Shown here: one piece after another, positions 1 through 12,488 of the stretch
Layout of the letters: each line of letters begins with the position of its first letter
Position numbering within the stretch: position 1 is the first letter of the stretch
Source: Hofstenia miamia
Lineage: Eukaryota > Xenacoelomorpha > Acoela
Length of the DNA: 64,000 nucleotides
NCBI GenBank assembly: GCA_004352715.1
Contig: SCFE01000091.1
Span: 211,235-275,234, forward strand
Direction of reading: 5' to 3'
The notes under the pieces: model-generated
The model's input: only the letters and a program-made list of their open reading frames with translations
Databases searched by the model: none
Told to the model about the DNA's origin: nothing
Position numbers and translations under genes: made by a program

Positions 1-1990
1 TCCAACATAGAAGATAAAATCTAAGCAAATTGCAATAAAATAACAAGTGTTTTCTCTAATTTTTTTGAAAGGAAGCTATTTCGTTTTGTCACCCCAACAC
101 ATACGTTTATCATTAGAATGCGCTATGACGCCTTTATGTGATTTTTCAGCGAAGATTTCTTAGAGTACATAAACTTATTTTAAAGTTGGCTATTCCAAAA
201 CAATGCAAGAGTAAAACTAATTTTTAACAATGTATAATTGTCAAAAAATCAAGAAAATCAAAAAAGTTACAATATCATATCATGCACAATTGTGTACATA
301 ACTCATTTTTCTTGCATCCGCAATGATTTTTGGAAGTCAAATTTATAAAAATGTAAATATTTGAGGTAAATTCTTTTATCTGTAGGTTTTCTTAAGATGG
401 GTTCTTTGAATACTAAATTATATAAGTAAACGATAAATTACTTCCTCAGAAAGAAATTTTGAAGGTAAGCGTTTACTAACTTTGCAAATTATATCTATTT
501 TTATTTTAAGGTTCTATCAAATTTCCTGAGAAAATTTTGAAAAATCTTTGCAGTTTGGCAACCATATTGAATGCGCCTAAGAAAAAAAGGTTTCTGAATT
601 AGAAATACTTTACTCTACATGTATATATCTTTATCCAACATTTTCAAAAAATACATTTATTGTTTGTTACTTTAATATAAACTACTCTGCAATACTAAAT
701 TGTTTTCTTTCGGGTTAAGAAAGTCATCTTCAAACTAAATTGATTGATTTTTATGTAAGAGCATTTGGAATCCAACTACATACTCGAGACAAGTGTTAAA
801 CTAACTTCAGTTTATATTCAAATGATTGATTAGAATTTCCTAAAGGAAAAGAATATCATTCAACATTCAATGCACATTTTTCATCAAGATTTTGAGAATT
901 ATCTTCACTACAAGCATAAATGTCATAGCTAAACAACTTCACGTATTTTCAAAGTGGGAGCTTATACATTTTTAAGCAAGAAACGGGCTTCACAGTTTTC
1001 TAATTCTCTTGTTTGTAAAACGTCTAGTCTACTAAGAAATTGAATTGAAGATATTGACAGTAATCGAAAAGATAATAAATAGGCATAAACTAGGGCTGAG
1101 TTTCAAATAAAATTGTTCTGCCCTGTCCTGATTCGCAATAAGTTTATCCTGCTCTGATTTAATCGGATCAAATATCATATTTTAGCTGTTTTAGCTTCTC
1201 ATATGTTCATATTAAATTACTGTTGCACATAGGTATATTATTAAATAACTAAGAAAGGAGACCCCAGATTTAAGAAATAGGCAAGCATTTGTTTGAGAAA
1301 ATTTGTGCAAAATTGCGTCTTCAAGAGTTATGAATGTCAAGGCAGATTCATGAGAGATCAGCCAGTTCAATGGGACTTACTAAATACCACTCCTTTAGTG
1401 AGTGTTGTTGCCTAAGAAAGGCTTACTATCACACCACGCCTGTTAATTGTATATCCTTTAAATACAATTTAAACATGTAAAATTTTTGCTGACAGAACTG
1501 ACACATATCCGATCCTTTTATCAAGAAATAAATGCTTGTTTACAGTAATTAAGCGCTAAATAAAGAAATACCTTTTAAAACATTTTTCTATCTCTAAAGC
1601 AGCACACAATGTTGTCGAGCTTCAAAAAAGAAACTTGGTAATTTTTCCTGACTTTTTTTAGGTTCATACACACATAAATATTTACTTTCTACATATCTTA
1701 TAATTTTTTGCTGTTGCTGGTGAAAAAAATAGTATGCAAAAAATTATTTGACAACTTAGAAAATAATTTGAATAAATTCCTACATTTCCAAAGTCTAAAA
1801 ACGATTTGGAATTGATTTGAAAAAACTCCCCAACTTTGAAATTGATGATGTGATCAAAAGTAATAATGGTATCACTATGAGAACAATCTAACTTCATAGT
1901 GCTGAAATAAAATATTTGCACAAAATGTTGCTTTAACATCAATTCAATGAAAAGTTACGCCCTCCGCATAACCCGGGGAGCCGAAATCAA
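1..1990. other. AT-rich intergenic sequence
   Basis: No convincing gene, RNA or complete transposon was seen here on either strand. Open frames are short, with the composition expected of AT-rich noise. Around 1095-1170 there is a slightly C-rich stretch that could be a decayed repeat, but I found no paired ends. Confidence 0.6.
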
Positions 1991-2149
1991 ATATGGTTAA
2001 GCAGAATCTAAATTTTTGGTGATTAAACTGATTGATGAGAAACGTTATTTACTAGTTATGCTCGTTGAGGGAATGGCTAACACTCAAGCATTAAGCATTA
2101 TTAGAAAATATTACATTCGACCAGTCAATCCCATTTCAATCAACAACTT

Positions 2150-2239
2150 ACGAAATTGGTCTAAAACAAGATTTGCAGTCCGTTTGAAATTGACTCCATT
2201 AAAAAACGAACTACAAATCTTGTTTTCGACCAATTTCGT
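2150..2239. repeat. Long perfect-loop hairpin (36-bp stem, 18-nt loop)
   Basis: The arm at 2150-2185 is the reverse complement of 2204-2239 at 33 of 36 positions, with an 18-nt loop between them. On a minus-strand transcript two of the three mismatches become G-U wobbles, so that strand would fold better. The size resembles a microRNA precursor or a very small foldback element. It lies about 450 bp upstream of the aminopeptidase start, on no strong open frame. The inverted repeat is directly visible; transcription is not shown. Confidence 0.7.
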
Positions 2240-2680
2240 ACGCGTACGCTATTATAATTACACAGTACCCGCTAAAATGATGAATACGCTTCTGATGTAT
2301 TCAGAGTTTTAGTCTTGAAATTCGAACACAGAATTCAAGCTTTTCTTTGATCTCAATTTTATCCTTTTCTGTCGGAATTATCTAGTCTGGACTCACCACT
2401 AGCATAAACTATATTATTTATATTTCACGTTGTCCACTTAAATCGAAACACCGAGATTGCTACTACATATACGTGCTTCAATTAGTTTAATGAATAAATG
2501 AAGCAGCGCCTCTTTGCGTTCACTAATATGCATTATTGTAAATAATTGGTTGATAAACTGCAATTACGAAATGGCGAATATCAATGTTCCTAGTGGCGTT
2601 TAACAACACAAATTTAAGTCTTCATCTGATAATGGAATGCTTTACAGAATCGTCACTTCATCTTTTTAATGGTCATTGAT

Positions 2681-2693
2681 TAATTTATTTCAG
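2681..2693 (+). promoter_or_regulatory. Probable 3' splice acceptor just before the aminopeptidase start
   Basis: A T-rich tract ending in TTATTTCAG closes at 2693, and the ATG follows two bases later at 2696. This is a good 3' splice site with the UUUCAG-type ending common in short-intron animals. It could end a 5'-UTR intron or accept a trans-spliced leader. No matching first exon was identified upstream. Confidence 0.5.
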
Positions 2694-2695
2694 GA

Positions 2696-5500
2696 ATGTT
2701 CTGTCTTTCTCATGACATGAAAATGCGTTTGCTGTATGCAGCAGTTTTACTTTTATTGCTACTAGTGGTTATACTTGTTTGTCTCCTCACAGTAATTACA
2801 ATATTATTTACAATAAAGGATTCATCAGATGATCAAACGGTTCCATTAAAACTTCCTATCACCCACACTGAAACAATGGAAAGACTTCCGAAAGTTATCC
2901 AACCTATCTGGTATAGACTTACACTAGAAGTACGCATTCATGATCCACCTATGAGAACAACCAATGGCTCAATCGCAATGGAATTCAAATGCAACAATGC
3001 CACAGATAAAATTTACCTCAATTATAAAAATATGTCTTTTGGAAAAATCATTATGAAAGCCATCAATTTAAAGTCTGCACCTAAGGTTACCAATTACGAA
3101 CTATTAAGTGATGTCATCATTATTGAACTTAGCCAAAAGTTAAAACTCAACGGATTTTATGTTATTGAATTATATTTTAAAGGAGTAGTAAATGTACTCC
3201 AATATAATGGTTTGTACATATCATCATACAAAAACGAAAACAATACACTAGTTGAGTTCGCCACCACACAAATGCAACCAGTGTCAGCCCGCGCTGTCTT
3301 CCCATGCATTGATGATCCAGCTTTTAAGGCTCATTTCACAATTGCCTTAATCCACAGGCAAAACTACACAGCGATATCTAACATGGAAGTTGAAGAAGTT
3401 GTCGAAGAAAGACCGAATTGGATGAGATCCACCTTTAAAAAGTCAGTAAAAATGTCCACATACCTGATAGCTTTTGTTATCTCAGACTTAGTCCAAATCA
3501 ATACAACTGTAGATAACCTATTATTTCGAGCTTGGGCCGACCCACTTCAAATCTACGCCGCCCAGTATGCAATTGACACTGCACCAAAACTGGTGAAGTT
3601 TTACGAAAACATGTTTAATATAAGTTTCCCTCTAAACAAAATAGATATGGTAGCAATCGAAAAATTCTCTGGTGGCGCAATGGAAAATTGGGGATTAATT
3701 ACTTTTCGAGAAGTGGCTTTACTAGTAGATTATGAAGCTAATTATAGAACGCAGGAAATGAAAGCCTGTATGGTAATTTCCCATGAAATTGCTCACCAAT
3801 GGTTTGGAAACTTAGTTAGTCCTGAGTGGTGGAACGATTTGTGGTTGAATGAAGGCTTTGCAAGTTTCATAGAATACGCAGGAATGGACTTTGTAGAACC
3901 TAGTTGGTCAATATGGGATTATTTTCTACTAAATGAATTTTTTCAAGTTTTGCTTCCTGATTCTCTTATGAATTCACATGCGGTGTTAACAGACGAAAAA
4001 CTTGGTGTCTATCAAATAACATCACTGTTTGACAAAATCACATACAGTAAGAGTGCTTCAATAATTTACATGCTTCGAGATCTTATAGGAAATATAACAT
4101 TTAAAAATGGTTTGATTTACTATCTCAATAAATATAAATACTCCAGTGCCACCTCCAATAATTTGTGGGATGCTTTGCAGTGGGCTCTTAAAAATAATTC
4201 AAACTTTGGAAAAAACGCCCCTCCTGTGACTGATTTTATGAACAATTGGATAAAACTGGTTGGATACCCAGTGGTAAATGTATTTACAGATTTCAAGAAC
4301 AGTAGTATTACTTTTAGTCAAAAGCACTTTTTAGCTGGAGCTTGGCAGGAAGCTTTAAACCAATATTGGCATGTTTCAATACAGATCCAGATATCAGACG
4401 CAGAGCCAAGTGAAAAATATTGGTTTTTTGACAATAATTTAACGATTCCTCTTAAGAAATTAGATAGCAGTAAAGACTGGATTTTGGCAAATCCAAATTC
4501 AATGCTGCTCTATCGAGTTAATTACGACTTGCAAAATTGGAGAAACATCATTAAAGCAATCGAGTCTGACATTAATAAATTTTCTATAAACGATCGTGCT
4601 GTGCTTCTTGACAATTCGTTTTCTCTTGCACAAGCTGGCTACGTCACTTATGAAGTTCCTTTGAAACTTTCGCAAATCGCTTTATTAAATAAAGAAATCA
4701 TTACGTGGGGGGTTTTCAGATCGAAAGTCAAATCTATTCTCAATCTTATTTACGACAGAAGTGAGCATGCAAGTTTTACTGAGTACGTAAAGAAAATTAC
4801 GCAAAAAGCGTTTATGGATCTCTCATGGGAAGTGCCAAAAACACTTTCCGGTGAAATGAGACAAGAGATTATTGCAAGAATGGCCTGCATCGACCTCGAA
4901 ATTGCAGATTGCATCGATAAGTCATTAAGAATGTTTCAGAAATGGAAGGAAAACAACACCTACTTTATATCTCATTCCTTAAAGAAAACCGTCTTTTGCA
5001 CATCAGTCATGCACGATAACTCAGTGTATGAATACTTTTACAACATGCTTGTCAATAACACTTTAAATAAGGATCACCTCTACTTAAAAGCTCTCTTCTG
5101 TACGAGAAATCCTGTGCAGATAAGAGTATTAATTAGCAAATTTCTTGCTGATGATGAAGGCTTCCCCATTAATTTGTTGCAAGAGGTTTTCCAGGAATTA
5201 TCGGAAAACCCAATCGGAAAATCCCTACTGTGGTATACATTTTCCTCTAGTTTCGAGAAAATCAATGCGCATTTTCATGATGTTACATTTGTAATTCCGA
5301 TATTGGTAGAAGCAGCCACAAGTGGCCTCCATGATATTGCTGAACTTCGACTGATTGAAGATTTTATGCGCGTTCATAACGATTCAATCGGGAACGGAAA
5401 GTCTGCTTTTGCACAGGCAATTGAGATCATAGAGAACAAAATTTTCTGGCGACAAAAAGTCTACCCGAATTTCGTTAAATCACTTAAAATGGTTTCCTAG
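2696..5500 (+). CDS. M1 family zinc aminopeptidase (aminopeptidase N-like), type II membrane protein
   Basis: Gluzincin peptidase expected to remove N-terminal residues from peptides outside the cell or in the secretory lumen. The 934-residue length fits the family. A short cytoplasmic tail (about 1-10) is followed by a strong hydrophobic anchor (about 11-40), typical of type II membrane aminopeptidases. The GAMEN substrate-binding motif is at 327-331. The zinc site is HEIAH at 363-367, followed 19 residues later by E386 in LWLNEGF, an exact HEXXH-X18-E. The probable transition-state tyrosine is Y450, within ITYSKSAS; S452 sits where KG is usual. An ERAP1-like C-terminal domain fills about 570-900. 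Several N-x-S/T sites lie in the presumed lumenal part. The gene is a single uninterrupted exon with a splice acceptor two bases before the ATG and an AATAAA at 5511, 11 bp past the stop. No GPI-type tail is seen. All key residues are intact, so it is probably functional. Confidence 0.95.
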   Translation: MFCLSHDMKMRLLYAAVLLLLLLVVILVCLLTVITILFTIKDSSDDQTVPLKLPITHTETMERLPKVIQPIWYRLTLEVRIHDPPMRTTNGSIAMEFKCNNATDKIYLNYKNMSFGKIIMKAINLKSAPKVTNYELLSDVIIIELSQKLKLNGFYVIELYFKGVVNVLQYNGLYISSYKNENNTLVEFATTQMQPVSARAVFPCIDDPAFKAHFTIALIHRQNYTAISNMEVEEVVEERPNWMRSTFKKSVKMSTYLIAFVISDLVQINTTVDNLLFRAWADPLQIYAAQYAIDTAPKLVKFYENMFNISFPLNKIDMVAIEKFSGGAMENWGLITFREVALLVDYEANYRTQEMKACMVISHEIAHQWFGNLVSPEWWNDLWLNEGFASFIEYAGMDFVEPSWSIWDYFLLNEFFQVLLPDSLMNSHAVLTDEKLGVYQITSLFDKITYSKSASIIYMLRDLIGNITFKNGLIYYLNKYKYSSATSNNLWDALQWALKNNSNFGKNAPPVTDFMNNWIKLVGYPVVNVFTDFKNSSITFSQKHFLAGAWQEALNQYWHVSIQIQISDAEPSEKYWFFDNNLTIPLKKLDSSKDWILANPNSMLLYRVNYDLQNWRNIIKAIESDINKFSINDRAVLLDNSFSLAQAGYVTYEVPLKLSQIALLNKEIITWGVFRSKVKSILNLIYDRSEHASFTEYVKKITQKAFMDLSWEVPKTLSGEMRQEIIARMACIDLEIADCIDKSLRMFQKWKENNTYFISHSLKKTVFCTSVMHDNSVYEYFYNMLVNNTLNKDHLYLKALFCTRNPVQIRVLISKFLADDEGFPINLLQEVFQELSENPIGKSLLWYTFSSSFEKINAHFHDVTFVIPILVEAATSGLHDIAELRLIEDFMRVHNDSIGNGKSAFAQAIEIIENKIFWRQKVYPNFVKSLKMVS

Positions 5501-5510
5501 AAATTATTAG

Positions 5511-5516
5511 AATAAA
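5511..5516 (+). terminator. Polyadenylation signal of the aminopeptidase gene
   Basis: A canonical AATAAA lies 10 bases after the TAG stop at 5498-5500. It implies a very short 3' UTR. Further AT-rich sequence downstream makes other signals possible. Confidence 0.5.
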
Positions 5517-5519
5517 TTA

Positions 5520-8382
5520 TAGCTGTTTTGTAGAAAATTGCCATTAATATTTTTTGAATATTTCTTATTGAAAAACTCTCAATACACAATTTTATATTGA
5601 ATAAGATTACAATATTTATGTACGTATACATTACAATATGCTTGTCAAAAATCCTAATCATACTTAAGCAAATGTTTAGTAAAATTTAATCAATACAAAA
5701 TCTAAATTGAAGCTAAAGCGCAAACAATGTCCTTTATAATCAGGTATGTTAGTGCAGTTCTGCATCTGGTCATTTCCATGGAAATATTAAGCGTTTTTTA
5801 AGAATTTTATAAAGCAAATAAGTTTATATTAATGAATAAAATTTCTACTATTAGCTATTAACAAATATGGGCTTTCACATCATTGTTGACCCATAATATA
5901 CAAAATTTAATCAGTCAAGATGGACAATTACTAGAACTCATTTATTTTATTGTACTACCTGGTACATTTGCATCTCTTAGTGCTTTTAAAGTCAGATGTA
6001 TTCTGGTATTTGAGTTATCTAAGAAATAAATAAATATATACATATATATATACATAATTACAAAGCCGGAAGTTTGTATGCCAAACGTATTTATGCTAAA
6101 GAACATTTTTTTGGAATGTAAGATGCAAATTTAGGAAAGTTATCAAATATCTACTGAAAAAATATTTCAATCTAAATTCGTGATAAATATATCCGATATT
6201 ATATGCAATATTACTGAAATTTTGCAGTTAAAATGAAATACAAAAAACTATTTTATAAAAGTATTTTAAAGTTCGGGGTGATTACCAAACATTTGATACT
6301 ATCATTTAGATATTAGCTGCATAAATGAAGCAAATTAAATCGTCAATTTATATTATATTTAATGATTATAGAAAACTGCTTGCAATTTGTGCCATATTTG
6401 TAAGTACATCATGAATGCTGCAATCAGAATTTACTATTAATTGAATTGTATTAAACAAATGACAACAACTAAAACAAAAAATAAACTAGAATCACTTAAT
6501 CAGTTAGAATGTTATAAGCCAATGCTTTGAAATTCATGTAGATAAATGCACATTTATTCATTTAAGCTCATTACATGAAAAAATATCACAATATATCTAA
6601 CAATCTTATACATACTGTGAAAAGAACAACTTGTAGATATTGAAAAAAAACATAACTGTCAATAAAATCGAACTCATTATCTGGGATTTCAATGCACTAT
6701 AATTATTACTTATCTTAAGTAAAATAACATTAGAATTATCGAAATTTACCAAATGTTCAAGCAAATTTAGCAAAAGTACAAACAAACCAAACACATAGCT
6801 TTCTATAAAAGTAATTCATGGGGTTAGGCTTTTGAAAAATTAGAATAAAAAATATTAATCGGAGGGAATTTTCAAATATATTAGAAATGGCAACAAGGAA
6901 GCATATCCGTCTTTTAGAAAAAGAAATGATCAAATAAATTATATTGGAATAGCCACACATTGCGCTCCCCTAGCTTTCCCTGTGACTCCACGACCAGTGA
7001 AAAAATTTTCGGATCCGTGATGTATTAACATGTAGGTGAAATGACAACATCTGTCATTACTATCATGAATTATTGATTAAGACAACAATCTTGAGAAGAA
7101 ATGTATTTTGAAATTTGTGAAGAATCTTTACTGATTAAATTGGTTTGCAAATACAACTCATGCGAAAGATTGACTTTCATCTCAAAGTAGTGAAAAGAAG
7201 GCTCACCATATTTACAATAAATATGATTGCGTGCGAGTACATAGCGCGTATTTACTTTGCTTAATAAGTACGTTAATTCATGTGATCTACATAAAACCAG
7301 ATTGATGCTATCTTATTATGATTTATTGCTACAAAATCTATTGAAATCACTATTTTACAGCCTTATTTTAATAGGCCATTTAATTTTGTAAAATAATTTT
7401 TAATTCTATTATTCAAATTTGCTGCTAGGTAAATTAGGCTTGGAGTATTTCCTGACAATAGCATTTCAAAGTAAAGCCTAATGTGGATTGTTTTAAAAAA
7501 ATGTGCAAGTGAGGTTGCAATAACGCATTAATTCCTCTTGAATGAAAGTGCCACATTGTAAAAATTCGTGAACATTTTTTTTTACATAGAAGTATATGGT
7601 ACAAAACTTCAATCTGATTCTGTATATTTCTCAAATTGCTTTGAAATAGAAAATTCTTTAATGTATGAAACTTTGTTCAATTTATTTCTTACATTAATTA
7701 GGCATAAAATAAACAAGGCAATATCAATGTAGAAATATTCTCTTTCGAATAGAATATGTGTACCTATTTGCACTTTCCTAAACAGCTGACAAGTTAATCA
7801 ACACACTGCTCCAAACAAATATAATTGTTTATCTTAGATATCACTCTATAATAAATATAACATACAATATTTACTCATAAAAATTGATTTGGGAAACAAA
7901 AGACAATATTACATTTTACGTATCGTGAGGTCTTCATAGAATGTCAATAGTGTGTGCAGCAGACACATTACACATATTTATAGAAATTATTTCTTGAATC
8001 ATACAGAGTATCGAAGTTACTTCTGTGTAGCATTAGGAATACATGTATACATGTATCTTAACCGTAAGCTGCCCATAAAGATACCTTGCATCTTGTCTAC
8101 ATGTTCAAATAATTAATTTTCTCCAAAACATTAATATATTTGAAAATCTTTGGATATTGTCACATCTATTGGTCAATGTGCTCCCCTGTTATGATGAGCA
8201 TGCATGATAAAAATTATTCCTGGCCTGAAGTACGTGAAAGCATTAACTGTTTTTCAATTAAACATCATTTTTAAAAACCTTAAATTTCTTCCATTCTTAT
8301 TGTTCACATCATAACGCAGTTTAAAGTTCTTAGGAACAACAAACAAAATTTTGTTTTCTGGTTGTAGACAGTTCTAACCATG
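5520..8382. other. AT-rich intergenic sequence
   Basis: No supported gene was found. Open frames here are under about 70 codons with no recognisable motif. There is a short imperfect AT repeat near 6030-6052 and a small palindrome around 8040. Confidence 0.6.
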
Positions 8383-9035
8383 AAGAGTTGGAATTGGGCT
8401 TAGCCCAAACTTGGATAGGGCTGGGCTCGGTCTGATTTTCAATATTGCAGCTTTGGCTGGGCCGGCCTGGATCCAATGTTTTAATTGGTATTAGAAATTC
8501 AAGAAAAAAATTCACTTCAAAACATTCTCTTTAAGCTTAATCAGCCCTAAATTGTTTGCTGGTGCAATACTTTAAACATTTTACTGTACAGTAAGTTGGC
8601 AGAGAATATTAGTAATTGAATCTTTAAGAACTGTATGTTCTCTAAGTAATAAAAAAGTGGATTGCATTCAGAGATAACTCCTGGTAGTTATTACTGGCGC
8701 CTGTAGAATGTTTTTGTGAAATGTGAAATGTATGACAGGTTTATTGAATTATGCAATTTGAATTTCAAAACAATTGAATTAGTATTGTTGACAAACTAAA
8801 GTGGATGTGCTGGATATCCACATTATACATGTTGCCCAATCAAATTGATAGTGTAGTGCTTATGGGTTTCTAAGATGCGCAAGTCACTATCAATGATGTA
8901 TAGAAAAATAATTTAGGCGTGTCGGGCTTAGGCCAAATAAATTAGATTTTGATATGGGTCGAGTTGGGCTTGGGCCTAAACTGTATTATGCTGGGCCATG
9001 CTTAGGCCTAAAAATTTGGCACAATTCTGACTCTG
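8383..9035. mobile_element. Candidate old hAT-like non-autonomous element with GGGC-rich subterminal repeats
   Basis: Left end AAGAGTTGGAATTGGGC and the reverse complement of the right end CAGAGTCAGAATTGTGC match at most positions. Both ends carry clustered GGGCT, GGCC and TAGGCC motifs (about 8393-8470 and 8918-9010), unlike the surrounding AT-rich DNA. Dense subterminal motifs are common in hAT elements. The flanking 8-mers match at only four positions, so the boundaries are uncertain and the element, if real, is old. Confidence 0.4.
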
Positions 9036-9951
9036 AAACGGCGTTAAAGCGCGCTCTTGAACGAGTCCGTGATCGAGCATACCTATTAAAGGCGTACTTG
9101 AAAGAGAACATTGTCAGTCATGAGCAAACTTATCCATGGACCTGGATTTGATCTAGATCTGACACTGTGAAGGTATGTTGTAAATGTCTAAAGTTATCTT
9201 ATATATCCTTAGAGATCATTAAAATTCGGGTTGGATATATGTTGGCATTTTAGCTAAGAAAATATCTGAAACGGTTAACAAACCCAATGTTAATAATAAA
9301 CTAATAATGAATTCTTTTCCTTTTTTTAAAATAATACTAAATGCAAATTTAGGCTCCTTACTTCTAAAAACCAAATTATTATATTGTATAAAAATGCGTC
9401 GTTCTTCGTGTTATTTTTATCAAAATTTCTTCATTTTACAATTGAAAATACTGCAGTATTGGAGTTGGTGCGGCATACTACCAAGCCCAACTCATTTTGT
9501 TGTATATTTTAATAACTTGCCAATGGAGTAGTGATCCCCAAACCAAGCTGTGATGTGGGATGAAATTTTTGTTGTTGGAATTATTGTAGTGATTTGTGGG
9601 GTGACAATTTTTTGTGGCCAGCCTCAATAATGGTTGTTAAGAATAGGTTGAAAATGATCAAGACTAGTGAAAGCTGCTTTGCTTAATCGAAATAACTTTT
9701 GAGAATGAAATGAACATTGATTTCATCTCAAGCAGTTTTAGTATAGTACAAATTATACGTTAAATTTAAAATCAAATTCGATTTGACTTTTGAAATTAGT
9801 TTAATCAAGCAACTATTGGCTAAAGTTTACGGATATTGTCTTTTGGCCTTTAGCGGAAAGGTATGTTGTCAAACTTTGTTATGAGAAACATCTCGCGTTG
9901 TCTTCGCAACTTTATATCCAAATCACAAAACTCAATACTGAAATGCCTCAA

Positions 9952-10007
<56 letters not shown>

Positions 10008-11360
10008 TCTTAAAAATATCTTTCTGCAACTCCAAAATGCAAATAACGGTGATGTTTATAGATTTTTGAAAATGTTCAGTTTTTTCAATGGCATCATTAT
10101 TTATATAACTAACAAAATTGATAGAATACAGTAAAAGAAGCTGTTATATTGCAACAGGTTTCAATTCATCAAGAATGGGACTTGCAAATTTTAAACAACC
10201 AATTTGCATCAATTCTGCGAAAACCCTGCCCATCCAAAAATTTTTGTTGCCCCCTCCCAATTTTTGTTCTGGTTATAATAAATTACTATATGGAAATTTC
10301 CCATAAAGTAAGCTGTTATTAAATAATATTTTATTGCTTGGTGAATGTGTTATATAAATTATATTGTTCTGGGAGATCTTTTTCGTAATGTGGAGTGATT
10401 TTATAATAGCTTCGAAGAAAGATTGAGCCGATTGTTATTGGAATAAAAAATTTTCAATGAATCAGCAAAAGATTTGAAATTTCCAAAATTTTATATTATT
10501 AGTATAAATCACAGACTCCTAAAAACAGCTTTTCTGCACATGGCTATGGTGAAGATAGCGATTAATTTGAAAAATTCTATTATATTTTGATGTTACATAT
10601 TAAAATATGCATAAAATTTCCAGTGTCTATAAATGCTTTTTATTGAAATATTTGAGTGTTGTCAAAAATTTCATTGTGAAGATTTGGGGGCAAAATTATA
10701 TTCTAGTGATGTGGTGTGGGATTTGCGGTGTGCCATGGAGATATTTCTTGTGATGCGGATTGTGTCTCAAAAAATGTCGACACAAGGCAAGCCTGATATT
10801 TTATTACACTATTTGCTGCTCTTTGACGAATTGCTTTTTAGTAATCCGCGGATCAATGAAAATACCTTGTATCGATCCATAAGAATTATAGGGATCTAGA
10901 ATAGATCTGGATCCAAAAAATCGATGCATGGACAAGTATAGGTGAGTGCCTAAAAATTGAATATGGAAACCGGAATTGTAGAAAATGTCTAGGTTTTTTT
11001 AGGGTTCGTTTATTATGCAATTTGCATAATTCATGTAACATTGCAATAGAAGTCCCACGTACACATTTTGCTAAACACAATGTTATTACATTACCTTTTC
11101 AAACTAATGTTGTACGAAAAATATATTTCCATTCGGTTTTTACGTTAGAACATCAAAAACTGTACTTCCATTGTACAGGACTTTCAAGTTCTTTTAGAAA
11201 TTTGCCAAGTACTGTATGGAAAGAATCTTTTCATTGTGCACATTTCATTTTTTATTTACTTATTAAGATTTTACAGTAAAAGACTGAAAAGATGTTAATC
11301 TCATCACAAGTTTACAATGCTTTGAGACAACGGAGCACATCAATTACAGGAACAGTAAAG
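9036..11360. other. AT-rich intergenic sequence with decayed repeats
   Basis: No supported gene was found. Near 9528 a stretch beginning TAGTGATCCCCAAACC resembles the left end of hAT elements of the CAGTGGTTCCCAAA type, but no right end was found. The region around 10690-10790 is G/T-rich without a clear frame. The ATT microsatellite is listed separately. Confidence 0.5.
9953..10006. repeat. (ATT)n microsatellite
   Basis: About 18 uninterrupted copies of a trinucleotide ATT repeat. Reading frames through it, such as runs of Ile or Tyr, are artefacts of the repeat. Confidence 0.95.
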
Positions 11361-12420
11361 CTTCCAGGTACAAATGCTATTTAAATCGAAATATGCCCAG
11401 AACTAGCTCCAATAGAATTCTATCAAACGATATTTTATCCCAATCGGTTCGAAAAATTTCATACTTGAAGAAGTCTATTAACAGATTTTGGAACCCTATC
11501 AAATAATTAATGTTGGAATGAGCGAGATTAATAGCAGGCAATCGTAGTTTGAGGGCTTCATTTCTTCTGGTCGGATCAAAAGTACGTAGGAGACTATAAT
11601 CTACATTGAATCTGTTATTGATTATCTTACTTAACATTACCAAGTCAAACAGATCGAAATAAAGATTTAAGGGAAGGATGTTGAGTGTTTGTAGCTGAAT
11701 AGATATTCTTAATCAGTATCACAAATCCAAAGAACTGCTTATCTCTGTAATTCTTCAAGTTTTTCATACCAGTTCTTGAAGATCACCAAGCACTACTACA
11801 ATAATAGAGAATGGAAAGTATTAAGGTTTTATGAATATTTAAATTTGATAACTGTGGAAGTGATGCTGAAGTGCTTCTTCTGATCATTACAAGTACCCAT
11901 GATGCTTTCAATGTGAGCATTCCACGAAAGATTTCCGTATATTATCAAATAAAGAACTTTTTCCGATTCTACCCTTGGAATTACCTGGTTATTGATGCAT
12001 ATCGAAGTATTTTCCCCTTTAAAGTGATAGCTGAACAGCACAGTTGATGACATATATCAACATTTAACGATTTTTTTGCTATGCCCCTGGAATTTTGAAT
12101 CTAGTAATGAGGTAATTCGCAGTGCATATGAACTAATGATAAAGGTTTAGGGTGGTCTGGAAAAAGAAACATTTTGCAACTGATGTCATCCGGGAGATAT
12201 ATAACATATATTAGAAACAAAATTGGATCGAGAAATGATCCTTGAGGGACTGTATACACATGTACATTTGTGTTCACGTTTGCACGTTTCACAATTTTGT
12301 TTATTTGCAAGTGACATTGAATGCAACCGTTTGTATCATATCAATATTAGTTCTAAAGAGATTGAAGTTTCACATTTTCATATTAGAATTCTTAGCCTAT
12401 ATATTGCCTTAAATTAATAT
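11360..12420 (-). pseudogene. Non-LTR retrotransposon remnant (RT palm to C-terminus)
   Basis: Broken frames on the minus strand keep landmarks in the correct order. VPQGSFLDPILFLI (near 12250) is the RT motif that precedes the active-site strand. A GNLSWNAHIESIM segment (near 11920) matches the LG-x-DL-W-H thumb region. A C-terminal stretch with RRNEALKLRLP and WDKISFDRILLE (near 11430-11560) follows. The YADD box is not recognisable, and stops and frameshifts separate the pieces, so it is dead. It looks like a CR1/Jockey-type or related element; the clade is uncertain. Confidence 0.75.
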
Positions 12421-12488
12421 GACTATGTAAAAAATATCGGGAATAAAAGTTTTTTTGGACACGTATAGTCAACAGAAAAGATCTAAAT

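Noticed and set aside
5080-5265. Open frame on the minus strand inside the aminopeptidase
   Set aside because: Shadow of a well-supported gene on the other strand, with no motif of its own.
9850-10134. Overlapping open frames full of Ile or Tyr runs
   Set aside because: They are translations of the ATT microsatellite.
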